This document shows positions 24,691 through 37,750 of a stretch of 64,000 nucleotides of DNA, piece by piece; positions within the stretch are counted from its first letter, which is position 1, and each line of letters begins with the position of its first letter. The position numbers and the translations under genes were made by a program. The stretch is from Lucifuga dentata (taxonomy: Eukaryota > Chordata > Actinopteri > Ophidiiformes > Bythitidae), in the NCBI GenBank assembly GCA_014773175.1, contig VXCM01000763.1, forward strand, positions 1 through 64,000, in the 5' to 3' direction. The notes beneath the pieces are model-generated. The model worked only from the letters and a program-made list of their open reading frames with translations. It searched no databases and was not told where the DNA came from.

Positions 24691-25677
24691 CTGTTGTTTT
24701 ATTTATGTTTTACACATCACATGGGGACATATTTTGTGTCATTGCTACAGAAAAAGTTTACAAGCAAAGCGTACAAAACTAAACTGAGCTAAGTAGGAAT
24801 GCGGTGAGTGCAGATGATTCCTGCAGGGGCAGAAAACTTAACTCTCAAGTGCTTTGAGAGAGGAAAGAAAATGACGGGTGCACTAAGCGGTGAGGAGGGG
24901 GTTTAATGGACGGGGCTCACCGTTGTTGTGGACTCTTGCAGAGTCCACAACAACAAGGCAAACCGTTTACAATCAATATAAAAAGGTCAATTGTAGCTGG
25001 AAAAGTTGACAGCTATAAGTTCAGGACTGTTCACAGAATTACCAATAAACTAAAACACAATCATCGTCTTCATCGTCACGGTCGTCGTCGCTATGGTGTG
25101 TTTGTTTAGAAGATGTTTCGGCAGAACGGGACACAGTGCAACTCAGAGTACAGCTCAGCATCAGAAACATGCATTCAGCAGCATCGCATTAAAAATGGAA
25201 AGAAGAAAATAACAAATAAAGTTTTTTTTTTGTTTTTGTTTTTTTTTAAAACTGCATTTCCTATTTACAATCATTGGCCGTTACTAATCTGGCCTGTTTT
25301 GGTATGTTTTCCATTTTGTAAGATTCTGGACCATCCTCTTTTTAAAAAATCAGTTTATTTGTTTGATATCTGTGCTGAATTCTGACACAAACTTTATTGC
25401 GTGTGCCTTAGTTCTCACCGCAATTCGGTGAAATATGTAAAATAAGGCCTCACTGTGGTCTTTGAGAAAAAAAAATACATTGCTAACAAGACTCAAATAC
25501 TACGTTCACAATTATCTTACACTTTCTATGATACAGACAAACTAGATCTATCTGGCTAATATGAGAAGTACACATGAATTAGAATTAATAACTCTAAAAA
25601 TTCTATTAAAAAATACATTCCCTTGTCAGGACCCTTTAAAAAACTGTGGCCATTCAACCATCAACCATACTAACACT
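24691..25677 (-). other. sall2: Probable sall2 3'UTR
   Basis: Minus-strand AATAAA signals occur near 25392 and near 24703, so the transcript may end at either. The stretch is non-coding and contains a strong hairpin at 24922-24954. Confidence 0.5.
24922..24954. other. Perfect 14-bp stem hairpin with 5-base loop
   Basis: Arms GTTGTTGTGGACTC and GAGTCCACAACAAC are exact reverse complements around TTGCA. It falls in the likely sall2 3'UTR. The stem is too short for an ordinary microRNA precursor. It may be a protein-binding RNA structure or a remnant of a palindrome. Confidence 0.8.
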
Positions 25678-28600
25678 CTACACGGTCGTGTCCATAGGCT
25701 TCTCATCTTCCACATTAGCACCAACACTGATTGGAAGAGGATCTAAACTGTCACCTTTCTCAGGAGATTTAGCCAATCCCTGCTTTTCATCTTGTTCTCC
25801 AGGGTTTTTATTGGCTGAAAGTGAACTGTGATCCTCTCCGCTGTCACGGTCATTGGTTTGAGCCTTGGAGGGGGTGTTGGTCAGTACTCCAGGGTGAAGT
25901 TTCATATGCCCCTGTTGATTAGAGATACATTTTCATTAAAGGTCACCAAAAGTGTAGCGCAACTAGCATATCTTTGTATTACAACACAAAAATCGCTGAC
26001 TTTGACTGAGGCAAGTTAATAATTAGGTATCATCAAACAAATGGTTTTACGCTTACCTTAAGTCCACTGCGGCTGGCGTATGCCTTCCCACACAGGGAAC
26101 AGCTGTAGGGTTTGTCGGGGCGAGGAGGCTGGGTCTGAGGTGCCGATGCTGGCAGAGAGGACGCTGGGTCTTCTGAAGGCTTTTCTTTCGTCATTAAACC
26201 CTCCTCCATAGGAATGTCCTTCGCTGACTCTGAATCTGAAGCCCGTGAAGGATCTCTGGGTGTGCTGCTCTCACTCTCCCCTTTCCTCTGGGAAGCATCT
26301 CTCTCATTTTCCTGGCGCAGACCGCTACAGGCCTCTGCTGCTTCTGGGACAGCTTTGGGGCTGGTGGGAGGAGTGAGTGCAGGTGAGGCTTTGACAGGTG
26401 ATTTTGGAGTAGATTCCATACTATTGGTGTGCTCTTCTGTAGAGCGGTCTTGATTCTCAGTAGAAAACGGGGCAGCATCGTTTACCCCTCTGTGCAGCAC
26501 ATCACTTTCCACTCCGGGCTTTGGAACACAGAGCGAAAGAGGGCCATCATCCTCCTCTGTGTCTCCATTGGCTATAGCTGAAATAGAACTAGCTAAGGGC
26601 GCTTTGAAAGGGCTGGTGCTGCCCGGGTCCGTGTGGGTCTCCTTCTCTGAGTGCATGGAGACATTCGTGGGGCTATCATCGGCTGGAGCGCTGTCTCCCA
26701 GACGCAGGGGGTCTTCGGCTCCTGCTGAGGGGGGATTATGGGTCAGGGGTGAGCTAACACTGGGTGTTGAGGCCTCCGATTCTTCCATTTTCACCAAAGT
26801 CGCATCAGCAGCTGTGGTTTGCTTAGATGTGGACCCTGAGTCAAGAACACCAATTGAGGGTTTGGAGCTTGTTGTTAAGGCCAGGGGGAGGAGTTGCTGG
26901 GCTTTGGATGGAGATCCAGTGAAGTCATTGTCAGCATCATTGAAAACGCCATGCTCCATTTCTGTGCCATCTTCAGGAGGCACGTCTTCATCGGGTGGTA
27001 TTTGCCCTCCAAGGTGCAAGCGGATGTGGTGCTGAAGAACGAGGGCATTGGTGAACTTGCGAGCGCACAGTGGGCAGGAGTTTAGGGCACGAGCATTTGG
27101 TGGGCGAGCACGGTGGGTAGCCAGGTGCGCCCTGAGGCTTCCCTTTGTGGAGAAGGAACGGCCGCATAGCTTGCAAGGGAAGGGGCGCTCTCCCAAATGT
27201 GTAGCCTGGTGCAGGCGCAGAGCTCTGGGACAGCTGAGGACACGCAGGCACACTCCACACTGATTATTTGCTGGGGCTGTGGGCAGAGAAGGGGTGGTGG
27301 TGATGGTTGTGGTGCTGGAGCCAGAGAGTCCATGACTGCTCACTAGTCCTCCAGCGGTGGCACTGGGGCTCAGGCCAAGAGCGGCTAACATTTCCCTGCG
27401 ATAGGTGCTGGAGGTGGTTGTCAGGTCCTGGCCATTTGCAGAGGCTTCAGCGGGAGTTTGTGAAGATGTTGAAGGAGAGGAGGAGGAGGAAGAGGAGGAG
27501 GAGGAGGAGGAAACACCTCCCCCTGGCTGTTTTTCAAGCTTCTGTACTAGCCTCTGTAATTTGGAGGTGTCTGAGGTCTGGGTGGAGGTTGCAGGGGAGG
27601 ATGAGGAGGTGGAGGAGGCAGAGAGTTTCGGGAATGGGGGAAAGGGGAAGGGCAGTTGATGAGGGGATGTGAGGTGGGAGGTGGATGGGTGCGTTGGGGG
27701 TCGGAGAAGTGCAAGGTGGTGAGGGGAGGTACCGCCAGGGAAGAGAATCTTGGGGAGGTGGGCCAGTTGGGAGTATGGGGAGCTGGCGTGGAGGCTGGAG
27801 TGAGGAGGTGTGTTTTCATCAAATCGCTGCTGTTTTGCTGCTTTGAACTGGCTTCCCATGGAGGAGGAGGAGGAGGAGGAGGAGGAAGATGCGGATGACG
27901 AGGAAGAAGGCAGTGCAGTACTAGATCCGCTGGCAGCAGCTGCAGCTGAGGCTCGGTTCAGCTGTAGCAGTGAGTGGGCTGTGGACAGCAGCGCCATGTC
28001 CACTGAGGGCGGCAGAGGTAGAGAGGTAGTCGAAGGACGAGCGGACGCACCAGACAGGAATCCTAAAGCCATGTTCTCTGTCATCCCAGGTAGGCTTCCT
28101 TTCACTCCATTAAAAGGTTCGTCGTCCTCAGCCCGGCGTTTTCTCCTTCTCTGGACGGCACCTGAGACAGAGCTGGACTGTGTTTGCTCTGTCAGCGCCG
28201 GAGGCAGGAGGGAGAGGGACAACTCCGGGTTTTGCTCTCTGTGCCGCAGAAAATGGGCTTTAAGGTTCCCCCGTGTCGTGAAACGGCTGAGGCAGACTGG
28301 ACACTGGTACGGCCTTTCACCTGTGTGGGACCTCAGATGGATCTGCAGGGATGAATCGCTGCTCAAAACCTTCCCACAGAAACGGCAGACATGCTGAGGA
28401 CGTCCCAATGAGGCGGTGGAGCCCACGGAGGTACTAGGTTGGAAATCCTGGGAATGGCTGGCGGTTGGGAGGGGAGGAGTAGGGAAACTAATACCGTTGC
28501 TGTGACCAAATGAGGAGGTGTTGGAAGATTTCTCATGGAGGTAGCGTGGCGGCAGGCCCAGCGACAAAGAGAGTGAGTGCAGAGAAGCAACAGAGGAGCT

Positions 28601-31254
28601 GATACTGGATGAAATAGATGGGGAAGAAGAGGAAGCTAATGAGGAAGAGGTAGAGGAGGATGGAGCTCTGCTGCCATTAGCATTTGAGATGCTTGATTTT
28701 GATACAGATGCTTGGGGGAAGAGGGAAGATGGCAGGCCTGTCATGAGAGATGAGGCTGAAGCTGCAGGAGTGGCAGTGGAGGGGTGTGTTGGGGAGGAAG
28801 ATGCTGCACCTGTAGCTTTCTGGTTTCTGTCAGCACCACTGGCCTGTGGGTTGTTATCTTGGCCAAAGACAGCCCCTCCAAGCCGCAGAACATGCCTACA
28901 GATCTCCTCCGTTATCTGCATCTGGTGGATTTGCCTCTGCTGTAAAACCCTAAGCTCCTCCAGGAGTACCGCCAGGGTTGGAGGCACCTGTATCTGCCCC
29001 TGCTCCCCTGGAGAGCTGGAGGTCTGCTGCTGATCTGGGCTGGAGCTGTCGTGGCGTGGCGGCACACACTGAGAAGACGAGGAGGAAGAGGAGGAGGAGG
29101 TAGTGGTGGTGGCGGAGCTGCCCATCTGTGGTGAGGTCATGGTGGAGTGAGAGTTTCCTTGCTGGGAGAGGGTGTGGGAGTCTGAGGTTTGACCCAAGGG
29201 AGGAGGTGAGTGAGTCTGGGAGGACAGCGAGGGGTGAGGAAAGTCGGGGGAGAGGGAAGAGTGGGTGTTGGGGAGGGAGGTGGTGAAGGGGGCGATGTGG
29301 TTGGGCCAGTGGGGAGGAGGCGAGCTTTCACTGGGTAAGGAGGGCGCGTGGAGCCCACCAGGGGATGGGCGAGGGGCCAGGGGTGGCTGGCAGTCTTGGA
29401 GAGAAGTGGGGGATGACAAGGAAGACCCTGATGAGGTAACTTCTGAGCCAAGAGATGTGGACGGTGACTTCACAGCAAGGTGGTCATCTGGGGATCGAAG
29501 AAAAAGCAGACCTTTATTAAAACGACTCATCACAATTCAATTTCCATTCCTAAGCGGGGGCCTTTTTATGCAGCACAACCTGTAATACCAGCTCAAATAT
29601 TCAAGTTATTCAAGTATGTGACTTTCCACTTTAGTTTACAAAGCATGCTTATTTCATGGCTTTGACTCATTGTTTGTCTTTGCAAATTTGTATGCATACC
29701 AAAAGATCCAGTTTCAGCTTCCAGAGAACTGCTGAGTAGCAGTTGAGCAAGCAAATAAACCAGACGAAGAAACTCTGCAGTTCATGAGTCTTTGTGATGT
29801 CTTGTCTCAATCTGTGCTCTCCAGAGCAAAACTCCTCAAATGTCTTGCACACACAAAAAAGCTCACTACCACCTTGCTGCTATAGCAACACATTTCAGAG
29901 GACAATGGGCATCACCAAGACATCCCATAACCCCTCTTAACNCCCCCCCTCCCTACAGCAGTTACGTCTTTCATCTCCTTATTCACCCTTCCCCCTTACG
30001 TCACAGTGGAGGTCAAGGGTCAGGCCATGCTAAGGGTTCTGGGCACTGTCCAGACTCTCTGATTGGTCAACTAATCTGACCTCTGCTGCTCAGGGGTCAA
30101 ATTCTTTCAGAATCTTGAGCACAGAGTGAGAAAGAGTAAAAAGGAAAAAAGAAGGGGGGAGGGTAACAACAATGGAGAGACAAACTAACTATTCCCTCCT
30201 GGAGAGATATAGTGATGGAATGAAAGACTGTACCTCACTGAAATTCCTTTATTGCAACTTTTTCACCAACCCGAACCTGCAGGGAATACATAAATAATTC
30301 CCAAATAAAAAAGTTTGCAGAAGTTTACCTCCTTATTCTCTTAGGTGCATGCACCTTTGCAACACAGTAGAAGTCTGTGAGCATTCTCTCTCTCTCTCTC
30401 TCTCTCCTGTGAATTGTTTTTTTTTTTTAACCCATCTGAACCCCCCAACTGTGTAGGAGTATACAGTCAATAGAGCCGGGTGAGAAAGAGGCAGAAAGAA
30501 AGGGGAGGGAAGCATTGAGACGGTGGAAAAATGGGGGGAAGCATAGATGGAGAGCAAAAGACGAAGATAATGCAAGGGTGGAAGATTAATCTTTACCAAA
30601 AAACACTGCCTTCCCTTCCCCCCACCCATGCACCTTATTGTTAACAAATAAGAGAGTGCTCTATACTAATCAAAGACCTCCAGCAGTCAGCACTGAGCAG
30701 CCTGTTGGTTTCCTAGAAGACAAACAGCACATGAAAATGGCCACAGATGTATGTTAGTTAATCCGGCTCTATTCACTTCACAGGGACAAGTTTATTGCCC
30801 CCTACAAAAGTGCCTAAAGCCTCCATTTAGTGGGGTCCATTATAGTCAGTGACTAAGCAGGAGGGGTTTCTCCAGCTGACAAACTTAAACTTTCTAGTCT
30901 ATTAAATTCACTCATATCTATTGGAATGTGACCATGTGCATGCTTGAGAAAAATACAACTTTTCCAGCACAAAAAAAATAGAAAGCACAATCAATACGCA
31001 ATAATTCTAAACTTAAACGTCTGCTTCAGCAAAGTTCTGGAAGGAAATCTTATAAAACTCAATCACATCCCCCCATGAGCATCATAAGGTGCTGCAGCAA
31101 GCTTATCGCCTCCTTGCGAGAAAACCAAGACAAAACGCGCACGCATACGCACACAAACACACAAAGATGTTTTCTCACCGTGTGAAATCAGCCTTGGGCC
31201 CCCAGGATCCGCGTTAACGAGATGCTGAGGTCGCTTCTGCTTCCGGCGTGACAT
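25678..31254 (-). CDS. sall2: Spalt-like transcription factor SALL2
   Basis: Three exons: 31254-31179, 29487-26057 and 25911-25678, together 1246 aa (human SALL2 is about 1000). Exon 1 encodes [12 protein letters not shown], the SALL N-terminal motif that recruits the NuRD deacetylase complex. A Gln-rich helix ([10 protein letters not shown]) near residue 195-225 is the family's self-association region. C2H2 fingers come as a pair (about 393-441, with [10 protein letters not shown] linker), a triplet (about 769-850) and a last finger (about 1155-1175). The last is split by the exon 2/3 junction after SRSGLK, and both halves are needed for C-X2-C...H-X3-H. Long Ser and Pro tracts lie between, encoded by trinucleotide repeats. 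It should be a nuclear DNA-binding repressor. Many open frames in this interval are shadows of this gene. Divergent from ccnb1ip1. Confidence 0.95.
29942..29942. other. Single-N assembly gap in sall2 intron 1
   Basis: One N lies in a poly-C tract in the 1.7-kb intron (29488-31178). The intron also has a (CT)n run at 30384-30407 and is otherwise featureless. Confidence 0.7.
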
Positions 31255-33585
31255 GATTCACGGCGACTCAGACAGAGAGGGGGGCATCCGTGGATTGAAT
31301 GGCAGCAGGCACGTTTTTGCGCACTTGGACGCGCTCCTGTAACCATCCAAGCATCCAAAGTTCAAAAATCCCACAAAGCCCGGGAGATCTATGACGGGGG
31401 ATTCTCAAAAAAATTTAAAGTTAAAGGTGGAAAAAAAAAAAAAAAANAAAAAAAAAAAAAAATGAGGACGTGTGTTTGGGCATCCGCATATGAAGCTGGC
31501 TTGAGTGCGTGTGTGTAGCTGTTTCCTAAAGTCTCTTCTCCCCCAAACTTGTCCAATTTGCGCCCCTCCTCTCTCACTGCTGCTCCGCTGCATGCACATA
31601 CAGGGAACACACACACACAAACACACACCATACACACACATACAGAACCGCTCCTTGTTCTTCAATGATATTTGCATTTCAATGGCGTGTAACACACAGC
31701 CTCCCTGGTTCTCTCCTTCTGTCTCTCCTCAGCTTTATTTTTCTTTACACACTCACTCAGCAGCTATAAACTTTCAATAAATCTAACAATGAGGTGTCAA
31801 ACCCTTCGGATGCTTAAAAATAAATCAAAATGGGTGAAATACAGGGCAGTTTACAAAAGATTGCTATTTTAATCATGGTGGAAAATCATGGGCAAATTAA
31901 GGTGCAACATTTATAAAAGAAGTCTAACAGGTGACCCTGGAGTCAGGTGGCATCTGTTTAGGACAAGGATTACTGCTCCAAAAGTGGAATCCCCCAGCAA
32001 AGTGGATAAATGGTGAAAAAATCCCTGCCATGATAAAGGAATGGCAGGTGGTTTCCATCAACAAGTCAGAAAATCTGCCTGTCAGATGTCTTGTGGCAGT
32101 TGATGGGCGTACAGTCTGTATTTCTACCCTTTGATTTCCATAGGGCCAATTAACATCAACAGTGTGGTGAGTGGCTGTTGTGTGTGAGAGAGGCCACACA
32201 GCCATTGCACATGCATGCATGCATGTATTTCATGTATTATCACCCCCCTACACACACACTCACACACACCCTCACCTCCCGTCTCCCTCCTCAAAAAAAA
32301 AAAAGCATCTTACACTGGAGCTCTATTTAAAAGGCAGAGAATAGATGGGAATCTTTGACAATGGCGTGCTGGACACAGTTGAGTGAGCATCTCCCCTCTC
32401 TCACTATGAACCCCCGGATCCACTGCTGCACAGCACAATGCCCCTCTTTCACCCCCCGCCTTTACTCCTGTACCACGTGGAGAAATGGATAAAGGAGAGA
32501 GAAAAGAGACAGANCCCCCCGCCTTTACTCCTGTACCACGTGGAGAAATGGATAAAGGAGAGAGAAAAGAGACAGAGAGAAAAAGTGGGAGGAGGTGGAG
32601 AAGGAGGAGGTAGTGGGAGACCATATTTAAGTAGGTGTCTCACATTTTATGTCCACTCTGAGCACATGTATAGAAAAAAAAAAAGTCATGATTCATTTTA
32701 AGAAAATAAGTGCCATATTGTTACTTCACTTTATTGTTGTTACAAGGGAAACTTCTGCAGGAGCAGTACAATACATTAGATAGAGTAAAATATATAAATC
32801 ATAAAAATAAACAAATATCAAGGAGAAAACTTGTCAAAAACACAGAAGATAAACACAGAGCAGAAAGATGACAGCGATATCAAAAAGTGACATGAAATAT
32901 TAAAACATTAAACAACAGCATTTATAAAGTGTAGAGATAACAAACTGCTAAATATACAACAAAGCTCACACATAATAATGTGAATAATTTGCCACAATAA
33001 CAGAATTTTCCCAGATTTGTTCAATTGTTTTGATTCTCTGTAGAAATTTCCTGAGTCATCTCTTTTACCATTAGGGGGCGCTTCAAGTACCACCAGTGGT
33101 ACATGTACCACAGATTGAGAACCACTTATTTGTAGCATCATCTGATAAACTGCAAAGTGTAAGCTTAATCGTGCTTTGTAATGTACTGGTAGTGGTTAAT
33201 ATTACTTTTAAAACACCAATATTTACTGCTGCAAGTCTCAACTGTTTGGAAACAAAATAATAGCTTAAATTTCACAAGCTAAACGTGTACAAATGTACAA
33301 TATGTCTGACATAACCTGACATCGGTCTGTAAATATACTTATGTAGAGTAATGTACAGGAACACACAGTAATTAAATGTATTTTCTCATATTTGAAAAAA
33401 AACTGTTTTAGAAGTTTCATATTCATCTTCAATGATGGTTTTATTTGTTATTGCATTGTCTGAGTTCCTGAATTAACGGTTATTTTCAGTTTTGTCGCAT
33501 CAGTTGTCAACCAATCAGGTTACAGGATTTACATGACCTTACGTTAATTAACCGGCGGGTGATTCACCTGTTGTCTCAAGAGACT
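31255..33585. other. Region between sall2 and ccnb1ip1: promoters and repeats, no coding gene
   Basis: Contains the sall2 upstream region, a poly-A tract broken by N at 31447, CA-rich runs near 31600-31640 and 32250-32270, and a 62-bp block duplicated across N at 32514. A hAT-like terminus (GGTTCTCAATCTGTGGTAC on the minus strand) lies near 33075-33127; a related fragment sits near 3270. Confidence 0.5.
32452..32576. repeat. 62-bp exact direct repeat across a single N
   Basis: Bases 32452-32513 recur at 32515-32576 around N at 32514, as at 23137. Probably an unmerged contig overlap. Confidence 0.85.
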
Positions 33586-33586
33586 G
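33540..33586 (+). other. ccnb1ip1: Candidate non-coding first exon of ccnb1ip1
   Basis: AGACTG|GTAAGT at 33586/33587 is a strong donor 650 bp before the coding exon. A matching acceptor TTTTTCACAG ends at 34235, two bases before the ATG. The exon's 5' limit is not visible. Confidence 0.4.
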
Positions 33587-34237
33587 GTAAGTTTAGTTTA
33601 CTTAATTTTATGTAAGCGGTGTAAAGTTAAGTTTCTGTCTCGAGTTTATTTTATTTTTATATCCTTAAACGTTAAAAATGACATAAAACCAACTGTTGAG
33701 AAATAAGTAGTTTAAACTGTAGCCTTGCGTGAACAGCAAGTGCTTTGGCTAATTAGCATGCTAACGCTAGCACGTATTGACATTTGATCTATGTCGCTTT
33801 TTACGGTATTAGGGGATTTAATGTTGTGTGGCGACATATAATACGTTATTAACACTATAAAATAGACTGGAAATCATGACATGGGCTAAATAAAAACAGA
33901 TTCATTGTTACATAACAAATGAGTAAGAATGATGTTGAGAAGATAATTTATTAACACCCCTCAAATGTGGATTTAAAAAGAAGTGTTTGAATTTTTGAAC
34001 ATTAGTGGATATCCCTGGAAATATTTTATGATTTTAAATTATTTATACATTTATTGATTTGATTGATTCGGTTGGGATTCACAAATGAAGTCTGTGTGAT
34101 GCCTAATCCCCACATCCTCTAGACTCAAAATGTCATTCTGACTGTATATAGTTAATTTCTTTGCTTTACATCTGTACTGACTTTTTGGGATCTTCAATTC
34201 CTGCCTTGGCTAAGCTGTTGTTGTATTTTTCACAGTC

Positions 34238-36296
34238 ATGGCCATGTCTCTCTGCGAGGATACCCTCCTGTGTAACTTCCCAAAGTGTCGGGTCAAGTTG
34301 AGCGGTTTTGCCTGGGTCACGGCCTGCTCGCACGTTTTCTGTGATCAGCACGGATCTGGAGAGTTCAGCCGGTCCCCTGCCATCTGCCCGGCCTGCTCCT
34401 CTGCTCTGTCTGGGAAGCTGGACATCGTGAGAACAGAGCTGTCCCCATCTGAGGAGTACAAAGCCATGGTGCTGGCGGGTCTGAGACCAGATATAGTACT
34501 GGACATCAGTGCCCGCTCTCTGGCCTTCTGGAGCTACCAGGTCAAATGTGTTTCTGTCTGTGAATGTGTGGCAACAAACTCATTTCACTTTAAGAGAAAA
34601 TGTGTCCAGTTGTGTTGCATCTCTCTCACTCTGTCAGTCAGGTTGTCTTCTCTTTTCTTCAAAACCACCCAGCCTGTTGGTCTGTCTGTGTACAGGTATA
34701 CCAGGAGCGACTGTATCAGGAGTACAGTCTGTCACGGGCTGAGGCGCAGGTGAAGCAGATGGAGAAAGTTTTGACCCAGCAGAATCAGAGCAGAGAGCTG
34801 GAGCTGACTGCCATGCGGGGAGAGCTTACCTCCCTGAAGAAAGTAAGCTACAACACCTGTAGTTTTGTGTAGATTCACATTAGGCCTCATGTTTGAAATT
34901 AAATCTGGACCATAAACCAATTTTATCAAATGACCAGAATTATGAATCTCTTAACTCTCTAACCTAAATTCACTTATCTCACAATTCTAAATACATTAGA
35001 ATCCCATATCATTAAATTGAGAATATCTACGACAGTTAATGAAAGCACAACCAATAAATCAGCTTACAGTCCTGAATCTTTAACCTTTTGAGACTAGTTT
35101 TAATGAGAATCACATATGAGAAGTGAACGATGGATGAAAAGTAGTTGCCAAGAGTTTCAGTTATTAATTTATAGTAAATGTGATAGTTTTTGTGTAGGTA
35201 ATTTAAATAAGCCCTGAAGCTCATTATCAGACAATGTCCTGAGCACCAAAACTTTATGTAGATATAGTTTGGGTGACAATAGGTCCAACTTGCAGGAAAA
35301 AGGCCTCGGGGAAAGGTAGAGAGATAGATTTTTGACAAGACTACAGTCCATATCTTCCATTTTTTGACCTTAGATGATGATGGAATGTATAGACTATGGT
35401 TATCTGTTGAGATAAGGCCTAGAAACATTAGCTAATTTTAGTCACTCTTAGTGCTGATGTTTGAAATCTTATAGTTTTAGTAAACATGGCCACTTGAATG
35501 ATTTAGAAACCTAGAACTAATGAGAAATTAAGAGGAACGTTTTAGAAATTTAGAAAAATTCTTTTTCCGTCAGATGATGGAGGAATACAAGAGGAAGTAC
35601 AGCGAGGTGTCTGAGCGACTGATGGAGAGGAACAGGCAGTACCAGAAACTACACGGGTTGTATGACTCTCTGAGACTGCGCAACATGGCGGGGTGTGTGG
35701 GGGACAGAGGCACGCACACACAACCAAGACATCACGACTTCAACATGGGTGAGCGAGACAGATACTGAATTTGATGTCTTCAGAGGTTTAAAAGTGGATT
35801 CCTGAATGGATAATCATTATGTGCAAGACATTGATATTACATAACAGGAGAATATTTGCATTTTAAGTGGGTGTAATCTGCTAGAGAATAGACTGTTTTT
35901 GTAAAATCATTTGTCAAGGTGTGGCCACTTTGATTAACGAGCCATCAGAGAGAGAGCAGAGGAAGGAAGCACTGCAAGAACTATGTTAAGTAGCACAAAA
36001 AGTGAATAAACGGAAGGTGTTTGGTCATCAAAAAAAATCCCCCACTAGGAGTAATGAGCTGATTGTCTATGTAAGCGTTTAAATAGTTAACAATGAAGGA
36101 CATCAGTCATTCTTCTGTGTCCCACCCAGGGATGGCCCAACAGGCGACTCCCCAGAGAAGCCCTCAGTTCCTGTCCATGGGTCCTGAGGGAGATTGCCGA
36201 TTCTTCTCCTCCCTGGAGACTGACAGGGCCAAAACCTTCTTCCAGTTCAGCCCTGCTGCCACGGAGAAAGGGCAGTCCTTTGTCAAGAAGCTCTGA
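34238..36296 (+). CDS. ccnb1ip1: E3 ubiquitin/SUMO ligase CCNB1IP1 (HEI10)
   Basis: Exons 34238-34540, 34696-34842, 35574-35748 and 36130-36296 give 263 aa in frame. HEI10 is a RING protein that accumulates on meiotic chromosome axes and limits crossovers; it also binds cyclin B. The RING-like segment (residues about 7-56) has CNFPKC, CSHVFC and CPAC with a conserved DQHGSGEFSRSPA. A long coiled coil (about 100-185) follows, including RNRQYQKLHGLYDSLRLRN. Human and mouse proteins begin at the second Met (MSLCED), so translation may start at 34244. The C-terminal region is less conserved, as in other vertebrates. AATAAA at 36637-36642 ends the transcript. It runs tail-to-tail with ttc5, which is also its neighbour in human. 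Confidence 0.95.
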
Positions 36297-36423
36297 GACC
36301 GGCACAGGTTTGACAGTCAGCGTGGGACATCGCCTTCATGTTGTCATTGTGCGTTCCCACATATGCTGACAAAGCGTTGTTCAGTATGGATTTAAGCTGA
36401 TGCTGTGTAGCATTTCTGTAATA

Positions 36424-36501
36424 TTTCTTCTAACTTTAATATATATGTACGATATATAAATGTTTCTTCTAACTTTAATATATATGTACGATATATAAAT
36501 G
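36424..36501 (+). repeat. Perfect 39-bp tandem duplication in the ccnb1ip1 3'UTR
   Basis: Two identical 39-bp units (36424-36462 and 36463-36501) each contain the near-palindrome ATATATGTACGATATAT. No N lies between them, so unlike the gap-flanking repeats this is probably a genuine duplication. Confidence 0.9.
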
Positions 36502-36642
36502 TGTTTTTGGTGTATATAACATTATCTACATTTATATGAGACTAAAAGAATGAGTGGAGTGCAACTGTGACCTTTTTCCCCAGTATTCAGGCATGCATTT
36601 GTGGTAAAGTACCTTACAAAATGACTCTTATATTCCAATAAA

Positions 36643-37750
36643 AGACAATGTAAATATGTTCTTTAATCCACAGAGCATCGCCTCACAGTCTTTTGTTTGT
36701 GTAGTGTCTTAGGATAGTCAAAGCATTTCCATGCTAAAAATAAACCGATTTCAAGAAATAGGTCTGACATACTCAGGAGGCCACTTGTTATTTCCAAAAG
36801 CTGTGTGACCAGCATCTGAAAGGAGCCAGATTCAGTGAATTCATTGCGTATTTTTGGCAAAACATGTCCAAAATGCTCAATTTTGACTTTTACTGGACAA
36901 ATGGTAGATGGTGGTGTGATCCAGGTAAGAAAATAAGTTGTGTGCTATTGCCATATCAGGCATATGTAACAAATATTTTGTCTCATATTAGATACAACCG
37001 CTACACCTGAGCTCATCGAATGGTAAGTTCATATAATGAAGTTACATGTTAATTTATGCCTAAATGTTTTCCTGTCATTTGGTGTAGTTGATTAGCAGTA
37101 ATCTGGGTTGTGTTTTAGAAATGTAATGGGTGGTTGGAGGTTGTTGATTGGAAATTGGAGATTACTGCGTTTGAGTTTGGTTATTATATGTAATATACTG
37201 CATGGCAATAACCAGCGTTTAATTTCTCAACTTAGTTCAAACACATAAGCACCTTTTCAGAGATCTTTTAACCATCTGATGAGTTGTGATGTAGTGAAAC
37301 CTCTGTTTAGAATAGTCTTCCATTGCGAATGAAGTTACTGGGAACTCATTTTTCTGGGGACCCAAAAAAGACCCTTAAAGACGCCTGGTGGCCCTCTAAC
37401 CTCCGCTTTGAGAAGTACTAAGACACTACACAGTGCATATATTAAAAGAGCATTTTTTCCAGCGTAAGCTCACATCACAATTCTGACATGCCATTATCAT
37501 AACAGGCTTTATCATTCTTTTGCAAAAAGTACTCCATGATGCTCCAACAACAAATTAATAGAAAAAAAATTATAAATATATACAAAGGCCTTCTCTAAAG
37601 ACAATGTAACATGAGTCTTCTATTTACAAAAAACAGCACAACAGACACAAACTTTGGAATCTTAACACTCCTGTCAGTTTTCAGATGCAATTTCCAGACT
37701 CCCCTTTCACATCAGCACCCAAGTCTCTGTCCTGTCGCTTCCTTCTCAGC
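36643..37750. other. Gap between convergent ccnb1ip1 and ttc5
   Basis: Holds the ccnb1ip1 cleavage site and the ttc5 3'UTR. A minus-strand ATTAAA occurs near 37213. A hAT-like terminus (TTTGAGAAGTACTA) lies near 37408-37422. No coding frame is supported. Confidence 0.45.

Noticed and set aside
24922..24954. microRNA precursor
   Set aside because: A 14-bp stem with a 5-base loop is shorter than a Dicer/Drosha substrate, and flanking bases do not extend the pairing.
26194..29451. Several 80-200 codon frames on both strands within sall2 exon 2
   Set aside because: They are shadows of the 1144-codon sall2 exon, caused by its GC-rich repeats.
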